Assembly (NCBI RefSeq): GCF_002968835.1
Contig: NZ_PKQK01000004.1
Span: 1-64,000, forward strand
Length of the DNA stretch: 64,000 bases
Origin: Paenibacillus sp. PCH8
GTDB lineage: Bacteria; Bacillota; Bacilli; Paenibacillales; Paenibacillaceae
Direction of reading: 5' to 3'
Both the position numbers and the translations under genes were made by a program. This document shows, in pieces, positions 24,716-32,521 of the stretch. Positions within the stretch are counted from its first letter, which is position 1, and each line of letters starts with the position of its first letter. The notes below the pieces were generated by a model. It was not told the DNA's origin. It made no database searches and saw nothing but the letters and a program-made list of their open reading frames with translations.

Positions 24716-26938
24716 ATGCTGCACTCATTAGAGGCCATACATTCATACAAGTCAGGTAACACACTGGTGGCTGGGCAGCAATGGCTGCAACTGCTGGCAG
24801 CAGCGGAGAAGCCCCATATTAATCTCGAACGCATTCATTCCATCGCCGAACTTGAGGGCACCAATCCGGTGCTGGAATATGCCGAGCGTACACTGCAAGT
24901 GCTGGAGCAACTTCAGGTTTCTTTTTGGGTACGAGAAATTCTGGAGGAAGTATTAATGTGGTCAGAGACGGCGAAGGCCGGATCACGGGTACAGCGGCGA
25001 GTATGGCAAAAGCAGGGCGTTAATCTGTTTGTGCACAATGTGGGGTCTGCCCAGTTATATGATCTATACGCAGGGGCAGACCACCTGAATAACCATATTG
25101 GTAAGAGCAAGGAGACGAATATAAGTCAACCCGGATCTCCGAGCGGTGTACTAAGTAAGGGTACAGATATAAGCGAGCCTACTGCGCCGACTTCACACAC
25201 ACCAAGGCATGAGATTATTCGTACTTTAATTGCTACGCATGGACTTATCGGCCAATACATACGAGGAGAGATTCCATTTGCCGAGAATGCTCCGCTTCAC
25301 GCCTTGATCGTTAAAGGATGGCTGTCTACAGATGAATTGCACACCATACTGATGGCGTTAAATGAGTGCATTATTACAGGCGTTGATTCAGCGCTATGGA
25401 AACAGGTTCAGGCTGAGGTGGAGCGAATTGTAGGCTGGATTATCGCCGGACCAGATCATGAAGATTGGAGCGTGAAAGAACGGTTATCCCGTTTGAGAAG
25501 CTCATCGATTCGACAAGGAGAAGCCATGGACGAGGCTTACGCCAAACTTCAAACGGAACTGGATGTGGAACCGATTCTGGCTCCGCTGGCTCATCGGACC
25601 TTATGGTATGTGGAGTCAGCCATGCAGGATTTCTCGTTGCAGGAGATGGTGAAAGTGTTCCTGTTGACGCTTAGTAGCGAAAGTATGAATCCAACATCTA
25701 TGGAGAGTCAATCCGATATAGTCCGTCATATCAGCTTCGAACCTTTGATGAATACGATGTATTACGACTATAAAGGTGTCAAGAAGCTGAATATTTACAA
25801 AAAACGAATGATTGAAAAATATCTGGAACAGTATTCGTGGGAACAGTTAATTGGAGGAGAGCAGATCGTGTATCCTCATCTAACCCATCGCATTGAGCAT
25901 CATGCGGATCTGCCGGATACCCTGTTCGTGACCTTTGAATTCTCCCCGGCGGCGGAGAAACTGATTGCATTCTGTATTGAAGCGGAGAAGTCACCGTTAT
26001 ATGACAAGGCTGTATTACTGTTATTCGATCTGTTCGGGCTACGCCGGGATGCCTATGATCGGTTTCACAATGAAGAGACGTATCTGTCCGATATGAATAG
26101 TTCCGGTGATTACAAAAAAGTGCTGCTAGACTACATCGTTGGTAAACGAGTACTGGATATTGGTCCGGGCGGAGGGATTCTGCTGGATCTGATTGAGCAG
26201 GAAAAACCGGAAGTGGAGCCAATCGGTATCGATATCTCAGCCAATGTCATTGAAGCGCTGGAACGTAAAAAACAGCGTGAGGGAAAACGCTGGCAAGTGA
26301 GGAAGGGGGATGCCCTGCAACTGGAGCAATATGTGCAGTCAGGCACAGTGGATACGGTTATTTTTTCATCGATACTACATGAGTTGTATTCCTATATTGA
26401 ACTTGACGGTCGAAGATTCAATTCCGACACGGTTGTGGCAGCGCTGAGAAGTTCATTTCAGGTATTGTCCTCTGGAGGACGAATTCTAATACGGGATGGA
26501 ATTATGAGCGAACCGGAAGGGCAGAAGCGGCGGATTCGTTTCCTGGAACCGGATGGAATGCACTGGCTGGAGCGGTATGCAGCGGATTTTCGGGGTCGTG
26601 CAATTGAATATGAGCGTATCTCGGACAACGAGGTCGTGATGCCAATTAACGATGCGATGGAATTTCTCTACACCTATACGTGGGGCGAAGAGGCATACGT
26701 ACATGAGATTCAGGAACAATTCGGTATATTTACACCGACGGCTTATGAGAATTGCATTCGAGAAGCGCTGGGCGAACAAGCCGAGATTATCACTTTCGAA
26801 CATTTCCTTCAGGAGGGGTATACAGAAGCACTCGGAGAACGAATTATTTTCATGAACGAAGATGGCGAGATTGCTCCTTTGCCAGACAGCACCTGCCTGA
26901 TTGTCATTGAGAAGAAGAAAGGGTTGGCGGATGGATGA
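24716..26938 (+). CDS. Large class I SAM-dependent methyltransferase with unknown N-terminal half
   Basis: 740 residues from ATG 24716 (AGGTGA seven bases upstream); in-frame starts at 24656 and 24665 are possible but belong to the decayed leader. The first ~410 residues are helical and unlike anything I can name. The methyltransferase domain begins near 455: motif I VLDIGPGGG (479-487), acidic motif II GIDISANVIEAL, motif III/IV around GDALQLEQ and TVIFSSILHELYSYIE, and RILIRDGI as the post-motif strand. C-terminal ~130 residues (from FLEPDGMHWL) form an added cap. The substrate is unknown. It overlaps by four bases a histidine phosphatase gene that is frameshifted here. Confidence 0.8.
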   Translation: MLHSLEAIHSYKSGNTLVAGQQWLQLLAAAEKPHINLERIHSIAELEGTNPVLEYAERTLQVLEQLQVSFWVREILEEVLMWSETAKAGSRVQRRVWQKQGVNLFVHNVGSAQLYDLYAGADHLNNHIGKSKETNISQPGSPSGVLSKGTDISEPTAPTSHTPRHEIIRTLIATHGLIGQYIRGEIPFAENAPLHALIVKGWLSTDELHTILMALNECIITGVDSALWKQVQAEVERIVGWIIAGPDHEDWSVKERLSRLRSSSIRQGEAMDEAYAKLQTELDVEPILAPLAHRTLWYVESAMQDFSLQEMVKVFLLTLSSESMNPTSMESQSDIVRHISFEPLMNTMYYDYKGVKKLNIYKKRMIEKYLEQYSWEQLIGGEQIVYPHLTHRIEHHADLPDTLFVTFEFSPAAEKLIAFCIEAEKSPLYDKAVLLLFDLFGLRRDAYDRFHNEETYLSDMNSSGDYKKVLLDYIVGKRVLDIGPGGGILLDLIEQEKPEVEPIGIDISANVIEALERKKQREGKRWQVRKGDALQLEQYVQSGTVDTVIFSSILHELYSYIELDGRRFNSDTVVAALRSSFQVLSSGGRILIRDGIMSEPEGQKRRIRFLEPDGMHWLERYAADFRGRAIEYERISDNEVVMPINDAMEFLYTYTWGEEAYVHEIQEQFGIFTPTAYENCIREALGEQAEIITFEHFLQEGYTEALGERIIFMNEDGEIAPLPDSTCLIVIEKKKGLADG

Positions 26939-27511
26939 TGAGCGAAGCCAGCACGGTATTGTATTTTGTAAGACACGCGGAGTCTCGATATGTTGAAGGA
27001 CAGGAACGCGAGCGTGGGCTGACAGAGCAAGGTCATCAAGATGCTGGAACGGTTGCCAGTCTGCTCCAAGGGGAGCAGATTCGACTGTTCTATTCCAGCC
27101 CTTACAGGCGAGCGGTGATACGATTCAGATTCTGGCAGATCGCTCAGGTGGAAGCGTGGTAACCGAGGAAGATCTGCGTGAACGCCAGCTGTCGAGTACG
27201 GATGTGAAGCATGAGAATTTTCGCGGAGCCAAACAACGGTTGTACCGTGATTCTACGTATGCTTACCCTGGTGGAGAGTCTGGTGAACAGGCTTGCTCAA
27301 GAGCAATAGCGGTGATCGAGAGAATTCTGGATACACATGCGGGTCACAAGGTAGTTATTGGAACCCATGGAGATGTGATGACGCTCATTTTACAACACTA
27401 TGATTCTTCCTACGGTTATGACTTCTGGGAGAATACTACGATGCCGGATATTTATAAGTTAGAGTTTGATGGAAGCACAAGTTGGTCCAGGTCACCCGAT
27501 TGTGGGAGTAA
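26935..27511 (+). pseudogene. Histidine phosphatase (phosphoglycerate-mutase fold), two frameshifts
   Basis: Three pieces of one ~190-residue protein lie in different frames. Piece 1 has the catalytic YFVRHAES and ends at SSPYRRA; at 27115-27118 adding one G restores VDTIQILADRSGGSVVTEED, and piece 2 carries GESGEQACSRAI and the second catalytic histidine in IGTHGDVMTLIL. At 27471-27472 (GG) adding another G gives GKHKLVQVTRLWE and a stop at 27509-27511, the usual family ending. Both breaks are one missing G. Either the gene is dead or the sequence carries base-call errors. It overlaps the methyltransferase gene by ATGA, so the two are one operon. Role unknown; likely acts on a small phosphorylated substrate. 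Confidence 0.8.
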
Positions 27512-27565
27512 CAGAGTTGTATATGAGACAGGCATTAGCCAGGATGAGGAACTGGAGGGAGATCA

Positions 27566-27940
27566 ATGAACAAAAAGGATGTGGAGAAGCTACTGAGGGA
27601 TCTTAACGAGGGGCGGATACTGACCCAGCAGACATTCAAAGGGTTAGATGTGGAAGTTTACCTGGATGAGAGGGATACCTCTGAATTTGCTGACCAATAG
27701 ATGCAAGCCTTTGAACGATGGGTTCAAGCTTCCGCTGTGGCTGAAGAAGAGGTGCTGCGCGCAGGCAGGGAACAGGCGTTCAAACAAACCTTAGCTCTCA
27801 CTGGTGAACCTGAGTTAGCGGGATATGTGAGTGATGATATGGGTTTAATTGGCGCCGCACTGTTACAGGATGTGATGCAAGATTCCTTTGTGAATCAACT
27901 ATTGGAGAGTTATCGTATAGGTCGGTTGCCCCTGCGATAA
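27566..27940 (+). pseudogene. Small hypothetical gene interrupted by an in-frame TAG
   Basis: ATG 27566 follows GGAGGGAG and opens a 44-codon frame (MNKKDVEKLLRDLNEGRI...TSEFADQ) stopped by TAG at 27698-27700. The same frame resumes immediately with ATG 27701 for 79 codons (MQAFERWVQASAVAEEEVLR...). Continuity of frame and of the acidic helical character suggests one ~124-residue gene in which a TGG became TAG; alternatively two tiny back-to-back genes. Not recognised. Third gene of the methyltransferase/phosphatase cluster. Confidence 0.55.
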
Positions 27941-28046
27941 GCGAGGGAGGACGAACATGGTTGTTTTCGTTTGTATAAAAAAATAGCATCAAATGTACAT
28001 TGTGAGTCGGCTGAAGCATGAGTTACAATTCACCTAGGCAATAAAT

Positions 28047-28065
28047 GAGAATGATAATCATTATA
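28047..28065 (+). promoter_or_regulatory. Fur box upstream of the siderophore-binding lipoprotein gene
   Basis: GAGAATGATAATCATTATA matches the 19-base Fur consensus (GATAATGATAATCATTATC) at 17 positions. It lies about 50 bases before the start codon, so iron-replete Fur should repress. Confidence 0.85.
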
Positions 28066-28117
28066 TGTAGAACATTCTCACGGTTACTCAACAGATCACA
28101 TAGGGGTGAAGGGTATC

Positions 28118-29116
28118 ATGGTAGGTTTTATTAAAGGTTTCAAAGGATGGGCGATTACATTACTGCTCATGGGTCTAGTGATTTCAGGATGTAGTACAAA
28201 TACCGCTAAGAATGCGGAACAGACTCCTGCAACTGAAAGTGCAGCTTCTGGAGAAAATACTACTGAAACCGAGACAGAGCCTGCTACACGGGTTGTACAG
28301 GATGAATTTGGAGATGTGACGATTCCGGTTCAACCACAGCGGATTGCTGGAATATATGTAGAAGATTATCTGAAGGCGCTCGATATTACACCTGTAGTGC
28401 AGTGGTATCATCCTTTGTGGGGTGTACAGGATTATTTAGAACTGGATGTTCCGCAATTTGATACCACAGGCAGCATTGAAGCTTTGTTGGAATATGATCC
28501 GGATCTCATCATTGTAGATGGTGGGGTAGATATGGAGAAATATGAGATGTATTCTAAGGTGGCACCGACGTATCGCTTGCCTGAGAGCGTGTTGCAGGAT
28601 TCGAATCAAATTTTGAAAACCATTGCCGATGTTGTGGGTAAACCGGAAAAGGGTGAAGAAGTTGCTGCGGCATTCGGAGCCAAGGTTGCAGATGCCAAGG
28701 CGAAGTTGCAGAAAGCAGTCGGGGAAGAGACAGTCGCAGTTGTCCGGTTGAATGTTAACGATGATACACTGGCGTTGTTCGGTGTGAAGAATCGATTTAC
28801 CGGATTTATTTATTCGGAGCTTGGTCTAACACCTCATCCTCTGGTTAGCAAGATGGAAGAATATCAGGAAATCTTGTCTGAGGAGGCCATCCCGCAACTT
28901 GATGCGGATCATCTTATTATTTTCCCTTCCAATGGAGAATGGTCTTCCCCAGAGAATAAGGAAGCCTTAAAGGTACTTGATAGCAAATTGTGGAACTCCC
29001 TTCCGGCGGTTAAGAACAACCAGGTGTACATCATGGAAAGAGCACATTGGCAATCAGGTGCGATTACAGCGAATTCCATGAAAATTGATGATCTCTTGGA
29101 AAAAATGACTCCATAA
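28118..29116 (+). CDS. Iron-siderophore ABC transporter substrate-binding lipoprotein
   Basis: 332 residues from ATG 28118; GTG 28106 is possible. Signal peptide GWAITLLLMGLVISG-C with lipobox ISGC (C25), so the protein is membrane-anchored outside the cell. After a Thr/Glu-rich linker comes the FhuD/FepB-type fold: FGDVTIPVQPQRIAG, LLEYDPDLIIVDGG, ADVVGKPEKGEEVAAAF, GFIYSELGLTPHPL, QLDADHLIIF and a C-terminal KIDDLLEKM. A Fur box is present. No permease or ATPase gene is in the window, so it must pair with a transporter elsewhere. The next gene is a regulator carrying a homologous domain. Confidence 0.9.
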   Translation: MVGFIKGFKGWAITLLLMGLVISGCSTNTAKNAEQTPATESAASGENTTETETEPATRVVQDEFGDVTIPVQPQRIAGIYVEDYLKALDITPVVQWYHPLWGVQDYLELDVPQFDTTGSIEALLEYDPDLIIVDGGVDMEKYEMYSKVAPTYRLPESVLQDSNQILKTIADVVGKPEKGEEVAAAFGAKVADAKAKLQKAVGEETVAVVRLNVNDDTLALFGVKNRFTGFIYSELGLTPHPLVSKMEEYQEILSEEAIPQLDADHLIIFPSNGEWSSPENKEALKVLDSKLWNSLPAVKNNQVYIMERAHWQSGAITANSMKIDDLLEKMTP

Positions 29117-29128
29117 GTATTATCCCAT

Positions 29129-29168
29129 AAGAAAGTTCTTCAGCCAGGGTTGAAGAGCTTTCTTTTTT
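29129..29168 (+). terminator. Rho-independent terminator
   Basis: AAGAAAG-TTCTTCA pairs with TGAAGAG-CTTTCTT, followed by TTTTTT. Confidence 0.8.
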
Positions 29169-29186
29169 CGTATACACTGTTTTAAA

Positions 29187-29201
29187 TGATAATAATTCTC
29201 A
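29187..29201 (+). promoter_or_regulatory. Fur box upstream of the Btr-like regulator
   Basis: TGATAATAATTCTCA matches the 7-1-7 Fur consensus TGATAATNATTATCA at 14 of 15 positions, 17 bases before the start codon. Confidence 0.75.
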
Positions 29202-29217
29202 GTTAAGGAAGATGAAC

Positions 29218-30885
29218 ATGTGCCCCACGATAATACAACGGATTCCCAAACCCTGGCTATGCTCGCTTCAGCATATGGAATACGTAGATCATCATAAATC
29301 TCATATGGATAAACATTTGCTAAACAGAATGTCGACCGTCCACTATCTATTCGTTGTAACGTCTGGGAAGGGTTCAATGGTTTGCTCAGATCGGGAATCT
29401 CATCATTTGGAAAAAGGAATGATTATGTTTGTTCCGGCTGGAACATCCATTAAGATAGAAAGGTCCACTTGCACAGAAAATGAATTGCAGTACTATAAGC
29501 TTGATCTGATGGTAGCTGAGTTGAAAGAAGAGACTTCGAACGCTTTGCATACCAAAGACACTGCGGGGCAGCGTGAACTTCACAAATGTACAGATGCTTC
29601 GACAGTACGACCTCTTATTCAACTGAATTACAGTCCGTGGAGTTCCTGTCTGGAAGCCTTGGAACAAATGTTGCGTCAACAGATCACTAGCGATTGGATG
29701 GAGCAATGGGAGGTACAGCTTCGTTTCCAAGAGTGGTTCCGCGACTTGCTCTGCCAGAGTGATCCCGAAACAAAAGCACCAGATGAGCGTGCACGTCTTC
29801 AAAGTTCAATTCGTTATATTGGCGACCACTATGATCAGACGATAACCGTGGATGAGCTCGCGGCAGATATTGGTCTTACCAGAGCCAGCTACACTCGGCA
29901 GTTCAAAAGGATTACGGGCAAGCTGCCGCTTGATTATGTAAATGCGGTTCGACTGGAGCGCTCGAAACAACTATTGCAGCTGACGGATGATCGCATCCAT
30001 GAAATTGCACAGCATGTGGGATTCAGCAGCGAGTATTATTTTGGTCGCCGTTTCAAGCAATACGCTGGTATTTCACCTGGATTGTACCGCCGTCATCACC
30101 GGCAAGAGGTTCGTGTCTTTGCTCCTTATCTGGAAGACTTTGTGTTGGCTCTTGGCGTAAAACCCGTATTACAATGTTCGCATCATTCCTGGGGCAGACA
30201 GCATTATCTGGGATTGGATGATGTGCCCGAATTCGATGTGAGCCAGCAGGATGCTCAATTTAATGTGGGCAATATACCTGACTTTATTATGCTGGACAAG
30301 GGATATGATCGATGGAATCTGGACCGCTTTGAACAGGTAGCACCTACGTTTTACGTAGATCATTTAGGAGAAGATTGGCGCTCCATTTTGAGATCGACCG
30401 CCGATGTGTTGGGGAAGGTGAATCGGGTTCAGGATGTAATCGGTGCATATGAGGACAAGGCAATAGAAGCCAAAGAACGATTAGCACGATATATACGTGG
30501 TCAAACGGTCGCTTTTTTGCGTATATCGGCATCGGATATTACTCTCTATGGGGATCAGCAGGGCTACGTGGGCCCTGTAATTTATCAGGATCTTGGATTG
30601 ACTCCGCACTCCCGTGTGCAGCAATGGACAAGACACGAGCGGAGGATCTTCATTGGATTGGAGCAGTTAAGTCAGCTTGATGCGGATCACTTGTTGATTA
30701 CATTTGACACTGGAAATTCAACCAAACCTGGAGATGAGCGCGAGTTGCTCGAAAGGGACGAATGGAAACGTCTGCCTGCGGTGAAGAGCGACAATGTGTA
30801 TGAAGTGGATTTTATGAGCTGGATGAACTACGGTGTGATCTCTCATGGGAAGAAGATTGAGGATATATTGCGGTTTATGGCTTGA
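29218..30885 (+). CDS. AraC regulator with C-terminal siderophore-binding domain (Btr-like)
   Basis: 555 residues from ATG 29218 (TAAGGAAG seven bases upstream; ATG 29212 is too close to it). Three parts: an N-terminal cupin-like sensor (YLFVVTSGKGSMVCSDRES, to ~150), an AraC double helix-turn-helix (~195-290: VDELAADIGLTRASYTRQFK, HEIAQHVGFSSEYYFGRRFK), and a periplasmic-binding-protein-like domain (~300-555) without signal peptide, hence cytoplasmic: NIPDFIMLDKGYDRWNL, STADVLGKVNRVQDVIGAYE, GPVIYQDLGLTPHS, QLDADHLLITFD. This is the design of B. subtilis Btr, which binds bacillibactin and activates feuABC. Its target here is presumably siderophore uptake, including the lipoprotein gene just upstream. 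Confidence 0.9.
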   Translation: MCPTIIQRIPKPWLCSLQHMEYVDHHKSHMDKHLLNRMSTVHYLFVVTSGKGSMVCSDRESHHLEKGMIMFVPAGTSIKIERSTCTENELQYYKLDLMVAELKEETSNALHTKDTAGQRELHKCTDASTVRPLIQLNYSPWSSCLEALEQMLRQQITSDWMEQWEVQLRFQEWFRDLLCQSDPETKAPDERARLQSSIRYIGDHYDQTITVDELAADIGLTRASYTRQFKRITGKLPLDYVNAVRLERSKQLLQLTDDRIHEIAQHVGFSSEYYFGRRFKQYAGISPGLYRRHHRQEVRVFAPYLEDFVLALGVKPVLQCSHHSWGRQHYLGLDDVPEFDVSQQDAQFNVGNIPDFIMLDKGYDRWNLDRFEQVAPTFYVDHLGEDWRSILRSTADVLGKVNRVQDVIGAYEDKAIEAKERLARYIRGQTVAFLRISASDITLYGDQQGYVGPVIYQDLGLTPHSRVQQWTRHERRIFIGLEQLSQLDADHLLITFDTGNSTKPGDERELLERDEWKRLPAVKSDNVYEVDFMSWMNYGVISHGKKIEDILRFMA

Positions 30886-30955
30886 GGGGAAATATTATAA
30901 TAATCCATTTTAATGTATGATATAGGAAAAATTGAATTGAAGAAAGGAATAACTT

Positions 30956-31273
30956 ATGCGGAAAAAAATTGGGATATCACTTTTAGTAGTAGCTGTTATT
31001 GGAATGATTTCTGTTACAGAAATATCAACGACTACGGTTGCTGAATCGCATGAAATTTCGGGCGAGGATCTTCCTGCAAGCTTAAAATATGATTCTAACC
31101 ATCCAGATGTAATTTATGTGAAGGATTGTGGGGTCTTCGAGAAAGTGGATTCTAGTTTAATAGATTTCGGTGAAGAAGAAGTTGTGGTCTATGATATACA
31201 AAAGGTAACATATAAAACGAATGTAATTGTTGCTTATGATGCAACTTACATCAAAAAAAGTGAATGGGAATAG
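30956..31273 (+). CDS. Small secreted hypothetical protein (105 aa)
   Basis: Not recognised. AAAGGAATAACTT precedes ATG 30956. A clear signal peptide (RKKIGISLLVVAVIGMISV, cleavage likely after the TTVA region near 27) leads a ~78-residue acidic mature part with one cysteine (VKDCGVFE) and a beta-rich end (VVVYDIQKVTYKTNVIVAYD). AT-rich relative to neighbours, as is the next gene. No terminator with a T tract on this strand. Confidence 0.65.
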   Translation: MRKKIGISLLVVAVIGMISVTEISTTTVAESHEISGEDLPASLKYDSNHPDVIYVKDCGVFEKVDSSLIDFGEEEVVVYDIQKVTYKTNVIVAYDATYIKKSEWE

Positions 31274-31464
31274 CTAATTTCATTAGAATTACAATATGGG
31301 AGCACAAGGAGAGATTTATTCTTATTGGGCTTTTTCAATATCCAATAAAAAAATAAAATTTCAAGAATTTAGCTTAATTTTATAGATGAGCAAGTTTATG
31401 TTTAGACAGTTCTAGTAAATCATTATAAATTAGTTAATACGTGAAATTGATGAGGGGGATTCAA

Positions 31465-32262
31465 ATGAACTTAAAATTTTTCAAGAATATTAGTTTAATT
31501 ATTGGAGCAATTGTTTTGCTGTTTGTATTAATACCCAACCAAACTGTGAAAGCTGCAGTAGATTACAGTGGTGGATTACTTGATGGGAAGAGACTCTATT
31601 ACAGTGGAGGATTTACTGGAGGGAATTTAATAGGTACAGAAGCTACTGACAATAATGAGGGTACATTTTTTTCTGTTGATAAGAGTACTCCGGGATCTAC
31701 AGGAACTTTAGATCATCTCTATTATGATTTCGAATCCCCGCAGACTATTATATCTTATCGTTTGAAAGCAGATAGGAATACAAATATCATAATTGAATTG
31801 TTAGATAGTAAAGGACAGTACGTTAGAAATTTTACAGTTAGTACGACCGACGGTTCTTTAGTAACACTGCCTGAGATTGCATCGGGTGTAAGTAAAATTA
31901 GCCTAGTTAACACAAACGCCAGTGCACCGTTAAAAGTGTTTGAATTTAATGCATATACTTCTGAACCAGAGCAACCAACCACACCAGAACCAGAAGAACC
32001 TACAACTCCAGAACAACCTGAGCAACCATCCACCAACCGTGCCATCTTTGTTGTCACCATGACAACGGGCTTGGAGAAAGAATTCGACCTAAGTATGAAA
32101 GAAGTGAATGATTTCATCGACTGGTATGAAGCCAAGCAAGCTGGAAGCGGAAAAGCATCGTATGCGATCGATAAACACGACAACAACAAAGGGCCATTTA
32201 AGAGTCGGAAGGATTATATCCTGTTTGATCGGGTGCTGACTTTTGAAGTAAGTGAATACTGA
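31465..32262 (+). CDS. Secreted protein with Thr/Pro/Glu linker and two domains
   Basis: 265 residues from ATG 31465, chosen because GAGGGGG lies six bases upstream; GTG 31441 is an alternative. Signal peptide FKNISLIIGAIVLLFVLIPNQ ending in VKAA (split here). Residues ~35-165 are beta-rich with a galactose-binding/discoidin look (LDHLYYDFESPQTIISYRLK, ISLVNTNASAPLKVFEF). A linker of PTTPEPEEPTTPEQPEQP type (~170-195) joins a ~75-residue C-terminal module (FVVTMTTGLEKEFDLSMKEV, DYILFDRVLTFEVSEY). Function unknown; probably an exoprotein. The first half is more AT-rich than the C-terminal module, suggesting a composite gene. Confidence 0.7.
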   Translation: MNLKFFKNISLIIGAIVLLFVLIPNQTVKAAVDYSGGLLDGKRLYYSGGFTGGNLIGTEATDNNEGTFFSVDKSTPGSTGTLDHLYYDFESPQTIISYRLKADRNTNIIIELLDSKGQYVRNFTVSTTDGSLVTLPEIASGVSKISLVNTNASAPLKVFEFNAYTSEPEQPTTPEPEEPTTPEQPEQPSTNRAIFVVTMTTGLEKEFDLSMKEVNDFIDWYEAKQAGSGKASYAIDKHDNNKGPFKSRKDYILFDRVLTFEVSEY

Positions 32263-32271
32263 AAAATGTGA

Positions 32272-32304
32272 AGTTCCTTCAGCTTAGCTGAAGGGGCTTT
32301 TTTT
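32272..32304 (+). terminator. Rho-independent terminator
   Basis: AGTTCCTTCAGC pairs with GCTGAAGGGGCT around TTA (one G-T), followed by seven Ts. Confidence 0.85.
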
Positions 32305-32521
32305 GTTCATTACGATAAATGAGCCAATACAACTACTCAAAAGGCTTGTTTCATCTCATTTTAGTGTAGCGTTTACACAAAAACAGAACAATGAGCACAA
32401 AATGCGAAAGCGGGTGTCCTTGACGGTACGATTGCGACATACCATTAGAGTGAAGGCTGATCTGTAACGCAGGAATTGAGGTCTTCAAGCATAGCCATGA
32501 ATGGCGGATGGGAGAGCTGTA

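Noticed and set aside
31320..31360. Hairpin TTATTGG...CCAATAA as terminator of the 105-aa gene
   Set aside because: The run after it is A, not T, on the plus strand, and no minus-strand gene needs it.
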